Origin: Oxytricha trifallax
Lineage: Eukaryota > Ciliophora > Spirotrichea > Sporadotrichida > Oxytrichidae
Assembly (NCBI GenBank): GCA_000711775.1
Contig: ARYC01000819.1
Coordinates: 46,684-110,683 of the forward strand
Direction: 5' to 3'
Length of the DNA: 64,000 nt
The notes below the pieces were generated by a model, which ran no database searches, had not been told where the DNA came from, and saw nothing but the letters and a program-made list of their open reading frames with translations. This document shows, one piece after another, positions 23,439 through 34,200 of this stretch (positions within the stretch are counted from its first letter, which is position 1; every line of letters starts with the position of its first letter). Made by a program: the position numbers and the translations under genes.

Positions 23439-24563
23439 ATGGGTGAGTAAAACTACAGTAAAAAGAAGTTGCTTACTTTACAGCAAGAAAATGATAAACT
23501 CCTTAAAAAGTTGCAGAAATTTGAGTCATCTAGTATACAATTAAATCAAACAGCCACTGGCCTGTCTGATCAGTAAAAACAAAGTCAATCTATGATTATG
23601 TGTGGAGGGTGTGGTGCTGAGATTCTTGATACTTCTCATAGTAGTAGCAGTGAGAATCATCCAAGAAATAAGAATTATGCCTAAAAATATCAATAAAATA
23701 TTCTTTGTCATTAAGTTAATAATATTACTTTTTTAGCATGAATAATATGCCTCATAGACTTTCACACTTGATCACAAGAATGAACTGCAAAAGAATTTCA
23801 ATAACACTTTCTCAAATCATTAACCAACAAAACCTTCCAACTAAAACCCAAAGAGACCAAGCATCCAGGAATTAATCTCTCCAAAGTTTTAGAATCAGCT
23901 AAACAATGATTAAATTCTAAATTACCCAGGAATTTAACAGGAATCTGGTTCAGATGAAAAGTTGTACTACAGTTATGCAACAACAAACTCGAACACCAAC
24001 TAATTACTATAGAAAAAATTATAGTACAAAGAGGCAATATCGGATGATGACCCACTTGTGGATGATTTCGTGAATTAAGTTCACAATTCAGTTCTTAATA
24101 TGAGCCACAGTACTTCTTATAATAATACTATGCAGAATTTTCCTGAGGAGCGACTGGCAGCTCTTATTGAAGAAAATGCTTAAATGAAGATTGATGTAGA
24201 GAAATGCCTTGAAAAGCTTAAACAACAAGATTTCTATTGTTTGTATTTTAGGCCATATAAAGCTTAAATTAGCGTCATTAGACAATTTTATACTTTAAAA
24301 ATGATTTCTTGATAGAAGAGTACAAAAGACAAATGGACGAGGAAATAAAGAAATCCAATCAGTATCGCTAATTACTTTCTCATAAATCTTCAGGGACAGG
24401 TCTGGGCAGCATAATAGGTGGTAGTAAGCAAACCGAGTAAATGCAAAAGTTAATCAATCACTTGACTATAATGCTCGGAGAAAAAGATGAGGAGATTAGT
24501 GTCACAAAAAATATTAATCGGGAGCTGGCTCGGAAACTCAAAGAACTCGCAGGCATCAGATGA
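23439..24563 (+). CDS. Zinc-motif and coiled-coil protein, unknown family
   Basis: Starts MGEQNYSKKKLLTLQQENDK. Three MDSs join through two clear pointers: TATGCCT (23676 and 23746) gives RNKNYASQTFTLDHKNELQ, and GATTTCT (24229 and 24303) gives KLKQQDFLIEEYKRQMDEEI. The protein has an N-terminal coiled coil, a MCGGCGAEILD short zinc-knuckle-like motif at about residue 50, a middle acidic/Asn-rich region, and a C-terminal coiled coil (MLGEKDEEISVTKNINREL) before TGA 24561. It may be a centrosomal or ciliary scaffold by style, but that is a guess. Confidence 0.75.
23676..23745. other. IES, pointer TATGCCT
   Basis: Direct repeat TATGCCT at 23676-23682 and 23746-23752 bounds an AT-rich insert containing an in-frame TGA; removal restores the frame. 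Confidence 0.88.
24229..24302. other. IES, pointer GATTTCT
   Basis: Direct repeat GATTTCT at 24229-24235 and 24303-24309. Removal joins KQQDF to LIEEYKRQ in frame. Confidence 0.9.
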
Positions 24564-24745
24564 TTTATATCTCATACACTTTAGATAGAACAATTTGGAA
24601 TTTATATTAAAAATCACCTTTTATCTTATTCTAGTTGAATTATGTATGTCTATGGACGTTTATATAAGTCATTTTTATGATGAGGTAAAATTTAATGAAA
24701 TAAACATTTGTTTAACCTCTGTTGGTTGAAAATAATTGTTTTTAA

Positions 24746-25095
24746 TCAAATATACCTTGTAGATAGAGTCTCCCTAATGCCTGGTTTTTCAAATAGAGCC
24801 CCTAAAACAAATCCACTTATTGCAACACTTGCATACAACATAAATTTCTCAGGAATCTATAAATATTCAATAATTTTATTAAATACCAATTTCAATGACT
24901 TACAGGTGGACTGGACCTAATTCTTCGCCAATTAGTTCGTTCTTAATCATCCAATTTAATGTTCTGAATCAACTCGTCTTATTGGAAGAATTTATCGTTT
25001 TTCATGCTTTTAAGTAAATCCGCGTTTTTCTCTATTGAATCTGGTGTCAGAGCTGTTTTGTGAAATTTCTACAAGTCTAAAGCTTCTCTTGTCAT
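24746..25095 (-). CDS. Small single-pass membrane protein, 100 aa
   Basis: Minus strand. Exon 1 (24904-25095) encodes MTREALDLQKFHKTALTPDS through WRRIRSSPP. A 47-base GTAAGT...ATAG intron (24857-24903) is removed, and exon 2 (24746-24856) encodes IPEKFMLYASVAISGFVLGA then LFEKPGIRETLSTRYI and TGA. Exon lengths are 64 and 37 codons, both whole. The stretch MLYASVAISGFVLGALF is a clear transmembrane helix near the C-terminus; the N-terminal part is charged and helical. It could be a small mitochondrial or ER membrane subunit, but I recognise no family. Confidence 0.75.
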
Positions 25096-25628
25096 CACAT
25101 CTTTGTAAACATTATTATAAAATACAAATAAAATTAAGCTATTTGTGAGATTTGCTTAAAAAATACTATTTTAACTCTTATTTTTAATGTTTATGTTCGA
25201 TAATGAAGAAATCCCATAGTCTATAAACTTTTTCGATTTTTTAACACAATATTCATGTTTTTAATCTTTACTAGACTTAATTATATAATTATAATTATTA
25301 TTGCTGAACTATAATTAATTTTATAAAATATTTATTAGCAAAAAATATTCATAAAATAATAAATATCAGAATTTTTAATCAAATATGTAATATATTAAGC
25401 AGGAGTTTTGATATTAGATAAAATATTATGTCTATTTTTCCTGAAGTATCATAATAATAATCATATAATAAACAATTAATTAGAAATTTCTTTATTAATA
25501 TTATTAATAAGTATACTCTAAATCAATTAAACCTTATAAATATTAAAATTATTTGCATATAAATTGAATTAACAGACTATAATAAGAAAAGAATTATAAA
25601 TAATAAGAATTTATAAAGTCAGATTGTA
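25096..25628. other. AT-rich intergenic DNA
   Basis: Nothing recognisable; no long open frame with protein-like composition and no inverted repeat that I could see. Confidence 0.6.
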
Positions 25629-27728
25629 ATGTCAAAATATTAGCAGTAATTTACAGAAAATAGCAAACTAAATTCTTAATCATACCAGACTGAGCTAAAT
25701 GCTCTACTTCATCCAATAAATGATATTTTATAATAACTTATATCAATTTATTTTTATTCATAGGGCATTTAGGGGTAATTTATTGTATTGTTATCTCGTT
25801 AGATTAATCATTAAATTGATAACGTAGATAATCTATAAAATTCATAGAAAAATAACGCATAAAAATTAGTGACTGAGAAGAGACATATAAAATTCAATTT
25901 GGAAATTAAATAAGAAACTTCATCTACAATGTATCGATCTCTGTACATTAATAATGATAATAATCAGAATTAGAATAACTATAGTATAGTGAGAATATAA
26001 ATATATGTTAACTATTGAAGAATGCTTTAGTTTTAATTTTCAGATAATTTCATATTAAAGAAGTAAATATTATTTTACTTGGAAGTATAATAAATTTGTT
26101 ACAAGAAACTATGTATACCTTATTTCGAACTTATATTTCTATAGAATTGTACAAAATCTTTAATTCTCTGATTATTTCATTTTTATAAATAATGAGTTGC
26201 GACTGCGCTAATAAGATCAATTGAGAGAGTAAATAGAACAAGAAATAATTAATAGTGGAAGAATGTCAAATATCAATAATGCAAACAACGATCCCAGGTA
26301 TTTCTAATCGATTGCGAAAGATTTTAGTTCACAGTAATTAGGGTGCATAAGGTCTAAGAGTTAGTTGCATAACTTGAAAAATATTGAAAATAATGGGGAT
26401 GACTCGCCTTTTGGTAGGTGCGTTGATGATAATGAGCAGGGTGGCAGAGTCAGGACGAGAAGTTTCGGAAACCATAATAATTAGCGTTAACCTTTAACTA
26501 ATATCTAAAGCACACAAAATAAATTGAATTTTAAGTTGAAGTTTTATGACTTTGATACCCTCCTACCTTTAATTAATTAATAAATAGTTTTTATATCTGG
26601 AATATAGGGAGCAATCGACACTCAACTGAGAAACTCAGACCAAAACATTCAATCGCTGATTAAATCCATGAATTGGCCGAATCTCCAGAATTAAAAGGTT
26701 GCAATAAATAGAGCATTTTTACACTTGTTGGTGTCATACTTTTCATTGTAAGTTAACAATTTTACATCTTAAATCTTGAAAACTTCTTGCTCATTTCCCT
26801 ATCAATAAAGTACTATGATTCATTTTCTCTATTTTCCTTGAAACATTTTATTATAAACTCTAAACTTATAGTTTGCGATTTCATTTCTTTTCATTACATA
26901 CTGGCAAGACATAGTGCATAAAATAGAGCCCTTTTTCATTTGGTTTGAACAGAATTTCTACCAGGGTTTGATAATCTACATCGGCTTGTTTTTAGTGTTC
27001 ACTTTCTTCATGATACCCACTTCTTTTCTAATTCTTGCTGGCTCACTGACATTCAGCAGGTTTTTGGGGTAGGCTCAAGCTTTTTTCTTATGTTTATTTT
27101 TAACTGTGTTTTCTACTACTCTTGGGGGTAGTATTGCATTTATATTTGGAAGACTATTTTTGAGGAATTTTATCAGGAAAAACTTGACAAGGAAAATTAA
27201 ACTATTCCGTGCTATTGATTTGGGATTGAAGTAAGGAGGATTGAAACTTGTGATACTTATGCGAATAACTCCTTTAATACCAAATAACTGTTAATAAATT
27301 AAAAGAATTCATTAAATCTTGATATTTGTGATTATTATGAATTATTTAACTGCTTTCACTACATAATGTCAGTGACATCTCTGCGTATGAAAGACTATAT
27401 CCTTGGTAATTCCCTAGGTATGATTCCATTCTGCGCCCTCTACATCTACGTTGGAGTCCAGCTAAACAACCTAGATGAAGTTTAGGAGGGCAACTACGGT
27501 CTCGGTCCCTGGCAGTCTGTGATAATAGTCCTCGGGGCTTTGACTGTATGCATGCTGACTTTGGCTTTATTTGTGTTTGCCAAAGAGGAAATGCGTAAAC
27601 TAATTGAATTAGATAGGCAGCAGTAGATTCATCTGATGGATGCTCAGATGAGTAAAGTTGAGCTAAAGAGAATCATGAGCAGTCAAGCCAGTTAAATAAA
27701 ACATTCATTATATATAATTATATTGTGA
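25629..27728 (+). CDS. TVP38/TMEM64 (VTT/SNARE-associated) family membrane protein
   Basis: N-terminal Q/N-rich cytosolic part from ATG 25629 (MSKYQQQFTENSKLNSQSYQ), continued at 26204-26570. The membrane part, after removing IES 26739-26886 (pointer CTTTTCATT), reads IFTLVGVILFITYWQDI, then GLIIYIGLFLVFTFFMIPTS, FLILAGSLTFSRFLG, TTLGGSIAFIFGR, the F.(I/V)P.....L.G....G signature of the VTT/DedA fold. Removing IES 27285-27346 (pointer TAACTG) joins MRITPLIPNN to CFHYIMSVTSLRMKDYILG, then SLGMIPFCALYIYVG and a last TM helix. It stops at TGA 27726. The family acts in ER/Golgi lipid handling and membrane traffic. Further junctions near 26000-26200 and 26560-26620 are not resolved. Confidence 0.85.
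26739..26886. other. IES in VTT gene, pointer CTTTTCATT
   Basis: The 9-base repeat lies at 26739-26747 and 26887-26895; removal makes a continuous transmembrane helix ending ITYWQDIVHK. Confidence 0.88.
27285..27346. other. IES in VTT gene, pointer TAACTG
   Basis: Repeat at 27285-27290 and 27347-27352; removal restores the conserved PLIPNN...F..G region of the VTT domain. Confidence 0.85.
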
Positions 27729-28027
27729 ATTAAAATACTATGTTAGTGAGTGGGCCTATTTAATAGAGGAAGAGCATTCTTTGACTCTAATCATAGAGTA
27801 GACTTTAAAATTATGTTGTAAATAATCATCATATAATTATCAAATTTAAGTAATATATTTTTTAACTTTTTACTACGTAAATGATATGAGTTTTAATGAT
27901 CCTGTATCCCATTTTTATTTTTAAATTGATGAATTTTATATTAACAAATGTTTATGATTTGTATAAATTAATTAAATTTAATAATTTTTTAAACTTCTTG
28001 AACAAATTTTAAGGCATACTCATTTAA

Positions 28028-29901
28028 ATGGAAGCCAAAACAGAGGTAATAATACCCTTAAACTTGAAATTATTATTATTATAGACAGTAAACGATAGTA
28101 AGGTAGACGATAACACTCAGATGAGGGAGGAAGCTGATAAATCAGAATTAAACGATAATGGAAATGGTGATGGCAATAACAATGGAGATAATTATAAGGA
28201 TGGTGCAGCTGATGATAATCAAGGTTCAGATGATAAGGAAATGGCTGATCAAGATAATGAATCAGATGATGAAGATGGTAAGTACACTAAGAATATTAGA
28301 TCTATTCCAAGTCAATTAAAAGGAAATTCCTAATTTGTGTTTATCTGTAGATGATAACAAAAGTCAATTAAATGCAGCAGGTTAGGAGAGGCAAGCTTTA
28401 GGGACCACGACAAGAAGTGGCAATGCAGGTGTAACAACTACGACAACTACTGCAGTCAAGAAGACTCTGCAAAAGCCAAAGAAAAATACTGGTAATGCTG
28501 GCGGTGTCCGAAGGAAGCAACAGAACCAAGATACTTTTTTCATATTATTTTGATTCCTTTATAAATCTCTCTTTAATAAGATGACTATGGCAATGACCAC
28601 AGCAACTTGTAAGTGCATTTGATTACAAATCTGACATTTTTTAATCTAGTGACTCAGGATATACAGCGGCACCATTGAAAAGTATAGGTTATGTGCGCCA
28701 GAGGTTCCTCTATAAACCCTTCATGCCCCTGCCAGACCTTCATGAATACATTGGCGAGCTCATAGAGTTCAGAATATACTCATCCTACCTCACCAAGTTC
28801 AATAAAGCGTACATTCATCGCAATTTCTATGGCACTGATATCTATACAAGTGATTCAGACCCTGTTTGTATTCTGTAGCATGTAGGATTTTACAAAGTTA
28901 CTGATGAGGAACCATAAGATTATTTTGTTAAGTTTAATTCAATAATGCTTACTTAGATCCATATTTAACCACTAATAAAAAGATTACGAGGGAATCTCAG
29001 TATATTTCAGAGTGGCAAAGGGTCGTAATAACTACACAGCTTCTTAAAAGTTTGGAATTAGAAGTAGAAAAATGGGTTAATTTGACGGTCATAGTATTAA
29101 ATATGAGGGAGCTGAGAGACTGATTAAATTTGGCTCGTAACTATTCTTTAATTATTTTATGATTTTAATCATTCTAAATAATATAATTAGATTCGTTAAA
29201 TTTAAAATTGGCTCAGAAAAGGATTTGATGCAGATGACTTACGTGATGCCCACTCATTTAGAGCCCATAGTCCTAAAACATCAAAGAAAAATGCAGTAAA
29301 AAAATAGAATCATTAGCTCTAGAATCCCAGATACAGCTTATAAATCCATAACTCCTACTATGGTCTTCAATTTATCCCTTGAGCCAGCCTTTGAATTCAC
29401 ATTCAATAAAATATAATTGATGCATAGAGAGCAATGATTCTTTAGCATAATTTATTGTCTACTTTTGCAGATAAAGGAGATGACTTGTCAGGCAGGACAT
29501 GCCAGAAACTTCAGGATAACGTGCTTTACATAGAAACTGAAAACAAAAGATTCGAAATATCAAAGCAAAATAATCAGGCAGGGGTTCCTATATCTGAGAC
29601 TGGTATCAGATACAGATTTGCAGAAGTTAGTGAACCTTTCCTTTTATATTATTATCCTTTGAAAACATAAAAGTTGAATTGAAAAATCCATGGTTTTTAT
29701 TATTTAATTTCATAATCTTTCTTGAAGGACTCAATCTTTATGCAGAGAGAAAGAAGACCACTAGAAGAGAGCCACATTTAAAAGACAATCGCAAAAGATT
29801 TGGACTGGTCTGAGTTTGTGTGGGGTGAAAAATCACTTGAAGTCAATGGAGTCAGATACGAAAAGATTAAGAATTACAAATACTTCCCTGTCAACAAGTG
29901 A
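28028..29901 (+). CDS. Rxt3-like histone-deacetylase-complex protein
   Basis: The best resolved split gene here. It starts MEAKTE. Introns: GTAATA...ATAG after MEAKTE, GTAAGT...GTAG after DNESDDED, and GTAAGT...CTAG after DYGNDHSN. Five IESs with pointers AAGAT, AAGATTA, TTGGCTC, ATAAA and CTTTC are removed. The N-terminus is acidic and Asn/Asp-rich, then basic (KKTLQKPKKNTGNAGGVRRK). The core reads GELIEFRIYSSYL ... NFYGTDIYTSDSDPVCILQH, the hallmark of the Rxt3 domain (WGTD.YT.DSD...H.G), followed by YEGISVYFRVAKGRNNY and EPAFEFTFN. It ends NYKYFPVNK, TGA 29899. In yeast Rxt3 is part of the Rpd3L deacetylase complex; a nuclear chromatin role is inferred. Confidence 0.88.
28528..28577. other. 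IES in Rxt3-like gene, pointer AAGAT
   Basis: Repeat at 28528-28532 and 28578-28582; 50 bases removed; joins QQNQD to DYGNDHSN. Confidence 0.8.
28916..28979. other. IES in Rxt3-like gene, pointer AAGATTA
   Basis: Repeat at 28916-28922 and 28980-28986; removal joins DEEPQDY to EGISVYFRVAKG. Confidence 0.9.
29130..29207. other. IES in Rxt3-like gene, pointer TTGGCTC
   Basis: Repeat at 29130-29136 and 29208-29214; removal joins LIKFGS to EKDLMQMTYV. Confidence 0.88.
29406..29470. other. IES in Rxt3-like gene, pointer ATAAA
   Basis: Repeat at 29406-29410 and 29471-29475; the insert contains an in-frame TGA; removal joins FEFTFNK to GDDLSGRTCQK. Confidence 0.85.
29636..29716. other. IES in Rxt3-like gene, pointer CTTTC
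   Basis: Repeat at 29636-29640 and 29717-29721; removal joins VSEPF to LKDSIFMQRER in frame. Confidence 0.85.
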
Positions 29902-30839
29902 CACTTAGATATTAATTTTTAATATTATAGATTAGGACATTTCAATTTTGAGTTAGCAACCTTAATAGTATTCTTCAATCTTTTTAAGCTAGTTTAGTGT
30001 TTAAAGGAGAAAACAAGGTATCTTTCTTATTAATTATAAGGTCTAGTAGTTACAGATTTAGACCAAGTTTATTATTTAAATTGGGACACTCTGTAATTGA
30101 AAAGGTAGAATGAAATTTATTAAACCATTATTCTCGCAATCTTATTAAAATAAATAGAATCTAAACAAATTTATTTTAGTCCCCTAATCATTCAATCTAA
30201 TTAAAGATTTAACTTTTTAATTTGATATTTTTCCTTAAATAATTACACCTCAGATTTATTTATTTTTTCTCTAAATTTTAGTTTATTTTATTTTCCTATT
30301 TCAATCAATAATCTAATAAAGCATTTTAAAATATATTGATATGATATGATATGATATAATATAATAATAATAATTATTACTAACTCAAAAGTGAGTTCAA
30401 CTTAAAACTGTATAATGTGACTTGACTAATTAAGTTTGAATAATATTTTGTGAGATTAAGTTGATTTTAAATAATTAATCCAATAATAAGTATAAAAATT
30501 TAAATTTCTTATCAAGCAAAAATTATGAGAAACAACAAATATAGAGTGAGTTATGGTTTAGCGGAGACTTATTAAGTCAAGCTAATTTATTGATGGGGAT
30601 GCACAAGCGTTTTGAAAAACTGATGCATTTATAGATATATTATTATAAAATTCAAAATTAATTGGAAAATTGATTAAATACTAAGGAACTTATCAGATTT
30701 GTAGAAAAAACATTCCTTATAATTTTTAAGCTATGAATTTACACAAGAATATTTTGCAAAATATCCTTATGTAAAATCTTAGAAGAGTTAAAAATATGTA
30801 AGTTTAAAATAAAATACGAAGAAGAATTTATTAGAAAAG
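29902..30839. other. AT-rich intergenic DNA with a short tandem repeat
   Basis: No gene recognised. At about 30338-30365 there is a small tandem run of GATAT units followed by ATA repeats. A long frame without TGA continues here from the SAPS gene on the minus strand but its composition is not protein-like. Confidence 0.5.
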
Positions 30840-31120
30840 GTTATAAAACCCCATAGATCAATTAAGACATGAGAATTGGGATTACGAACAATTAAATTAA
30901 GAATTAATTATTATTGGCGTATAATTTTAATGTTTGGGCTAATTATTAAAACTATTGGCCCGATTAATTGTCCTTATAAAATAATCCAATCAGGGTGTGT
31001 CAATTTGATTTCAGTCTAATTATTTATATTATTAGCCAATTATAATTAATTTATAATCTAATTGTTCTTAACTTCAATCCTCGCTTCTTAATTGATCTAT
31101 GGGGTTTTATTATATTTCAA
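30840..31120. mobile_element. MITE-like inverted-repeat element (about 280 bp)
   Basis: The ends are inverted copies: ATAAAACCCCATAGATCAAT at about 30844 and its complement ATTGATCTATGGGGTTTTAT at about 31095-31117. Similarity continues inward for about 80 bases on each side (AACAATTAAATTAAGAATTA against AAGAACAATTAGATTATAAA). The flanks are TTA/TAT, suggesting a TA-type target duplication. No protein is encoded on its own. It lies just 3' of the SAPS gene. Confidence 0.75.
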
Positions 31121-31239
31121 TAGCGATCTACAATTAATTGAATATTATTTAAGAAATCTTTTATTGATTATACTAAGTTCAGTTAAAATATTCAAGATCC
31201 ATGTATTTACTACAATAATATGCTATGCTGGATTACTGT

Positions 31240-34200
31240 AATGAAACCTGAATGATATGAGTTAATTGTTGGCAAATTGCCTGGTAACACACTCATCCAA
31301 TCTCATTTAAGACCAAACATTCTTAAGAAACTCATTACTGACCATCTCTTTCTAAAGAGACCTCTCATTCATAGTCTTGAAGTAAAGCATCAAGGACACT
31401 GTTATAAATAATTATTAGCAATAAAATGACTAATATTTCACTTATGTTATATCAGTGGTAAGAGCATCTTTCCAATAGAATTGAGCGTGGAAGACAGATA
31501 CTTCTGGTTCATTGGCTTTTTCTTATGTATTATTTTCGATGATTTCTACTCCAGCTTAGTTGTGATTGATGTCACTCTCACTCTAAGCACTGAGAGGCAC
31601 ATCCACTTCTTAGGCAAATTTAGGGGTCTCAACCTAATTTGGAATTAATTCTTAAGGAATTAGATCGCTCATAGAGAGGCCATTGTCTTCAGACTCCCAG
31701 GGTTTCTTGGTCTAATCATCACCGTTACTGAAGTACTGTTGCAAATCATCATTGTTATTATTGTGAGTCTCGCCATCGTCATCGTGTCTATATATCAATC
31801 TATCGAAGTCACTGTCTTCTTCCTCCTCTTCTTCATCGTCTTGGTTGCCATCATCATCGTTTGACTGGTAAGCCTTGTTTTTCTTGTTTCTTGATTTGCC
31901 AGTACCTAACTCAGAGCTGAAGTATAAATCTTTGTTTCTATTAGCGTCCTCATCTTCATCGTCATCCTGATTGTTGTGATTGTTTACATCGTTTTATTCT
32001 TCATGTTGTTGCTCATCAGCTTCTTCATCGTCCTCCTCCTCGTCATCATTATCATTGCCCGACTTCTTTTTATTTTGGAAGCCAGATCTATTGCTATCTT
32101 TCAACTTGTAGATCATGTCGAAATAGTCATCACTACTGGAAAGATCCTTCTTTCTAGGGTCAGATCCGAGAGGTTTATTCTCAATTGCATTTATGGCAGT
32201 GAGGATATTTTTGTGGAATTCTGACCATTCAGGGATGGACTCTAAGAAGTTTTGAACTTCCTCGTTTTTCTTAGATAAATCATCCAATTTGTTGGCAAGT
32301 TTCCTCATGAAAGCCATGTAGCCTTTGTTAACAGTTTGTCCAGTGCCTGAGAAAGTGTGAATACCGCCATCTCTAGAAGACTCCAAAATCTGTTTGATTA
32401 GACTAGTCTGATACAACAAATGGTTGACCACGGCTTCGTTATTTTTATCAAGAGCAAGTGTGAAAATCTCACTTACTTTCATGTGCAAAACATTGTGGAA
32501 GGGGTAGTGATCGAAATAAAAGAGAAGTGAGTTGTAAAGGTCAGCATCTACGAAGGTTTAATGGATGTCTTTGAAGAATATTTGGTTTACTTGTGTCAAA
32601 AATTCTACAGCCCTAATTCTTACCATGCCGAATGGTTCTTTACAGAAACCATAGCTTCTTTGGTAAGAATCTAATAAATCGGCATCTTCTTCTTACTATT
32701 AGGGGATAGCCAGTTCTTTCTGTACTGCTTCGATAATTATCTTCTTGACAAAAGCGAAAAATGCACTCTATTTTAATGGTATTTTAATTCAGTTAATGAA
32801 ATAAATTCAGAAAGATTTACTTTTAAAAAAACTCTCTTTGTCATTGTCTCCACTAAAGACAAGCACGTCCTCTTCTTCGTCAAGCATCATATCATCTCCA
32901 CAATCTTAGAAGTTGCTAATGTTAATTTTCTTTGAGAAATGCTCATTTTGCTTGTATTTACTAGCTATTTATTGCAATAAGATATAAGTGTTGGACTTTG
33001 ATGCTACTGAGCTCTCTAATGTCAAGTATTGTAATTAAACAAGATAAACAAATTATATCATTTTACTATACTCTTCATACTTTTCAAGGCATCTCTGACT
33101 GGTCAACTCTTGATATATGGCTTTATACTCAACCAACTCAGAGAGTACAGTTTAAGCATTCAAATTATCTTCAAAAGAGCACTCTGGAGCCAATCTTCCA
33201 ACAATTTTGTAAATATAGCTCTATCTAATACCGTCCAAGATCTCTGGTGACTATAGCATACTGCCCTCGCTATCGTCGAAGAGATTTTCGCTCACATTTA
33301 GAAGTCTGATTAAAATTTCTGAGACTGATTTGTCGTTCAAGTGGTTAATGAATTTATCTAGCACGTTTGGATTAGCGTAAATGTACCCAAATACTTCCTT
33401 AGGTTTGTTGCCAACTAGTAAACTGTCAAATTAATCATGATTTAAACATGTAGACTCACAACTCCTTATAGTTTACTTGGAATAATTTGCAGAAATAGCC
33501 TGTCAAAACTGGGTTAAGCTCCTCTGTTGAGTCAAGGAAGGAAAGTAACTTCTCAAATAACTCAAATTCATTAGGAGGTTCTTGACTCTCCTACTGCCCA
33601 TCTTATCTGGTAATAGCAGTAGACAAAGTCTAGTTGTCATCTTCATCATCATTATCGAGATGTTACTCCTCATGGTTATAGTCATCCTCCAAGTTGATTT
33701 CATCTTCAAGAATAGCATGATTTTAAGCATCTTCCTCTACTTCGTGTTTCACTTCTTCTTCAATGTATTCGGTGGCTGTGGTGGGAGGCTCATTCTATTC
33801 CTCGATGTAGTTCTCCTAGATATGACTAGTGAGTTGGTTTTGTTAATGCTCCTCATCTTGTTATACTGCAACAACAGGCTCTTCTTATTATTGAAAATGA
33901 TATCTTTATATCAATAAAATGATAGCTTTTTATCAATTATTATAAGTAAATTAATAAAATTTATTAAAGCTTAAAATTTATTAAATGTAGGCAGGTAATG
34001 ACTTAATATAAAAATTTATTAAAACTATTTATAATTTATTTTAGATTACATTATTAACGAATTTAATGCAATAATACCTCTAATTTTCACATAAACCTTA
34101 TAATGTAAAATTAAATGTAATTCAATAATAGATAACAGGTCCTTCTACCTTAGTAAATTCATCAATTTGTTTACTATCCTCATCATGATCGACGACAGGT

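Noticed and set aside
31976-32224. Plus-strand hydrophobic ORF (LLLISFFIVLLLVIIII), apparent membrane protein
   Set aside because: It is the complement of the Asp/Glu-rich region of the SAPS gene; GAT/GAA read backwards give Ile/Leu/Phe codons.
33503-33917. Overlapping ORFs on both strands (Met/Arg-rich minus, Leu/Ile-rich plus)
   Set aside because: Both are shadows of the acidic SAPS segment read in another minus-strand frame (HEVEEDAQNHAILEDEINLE).
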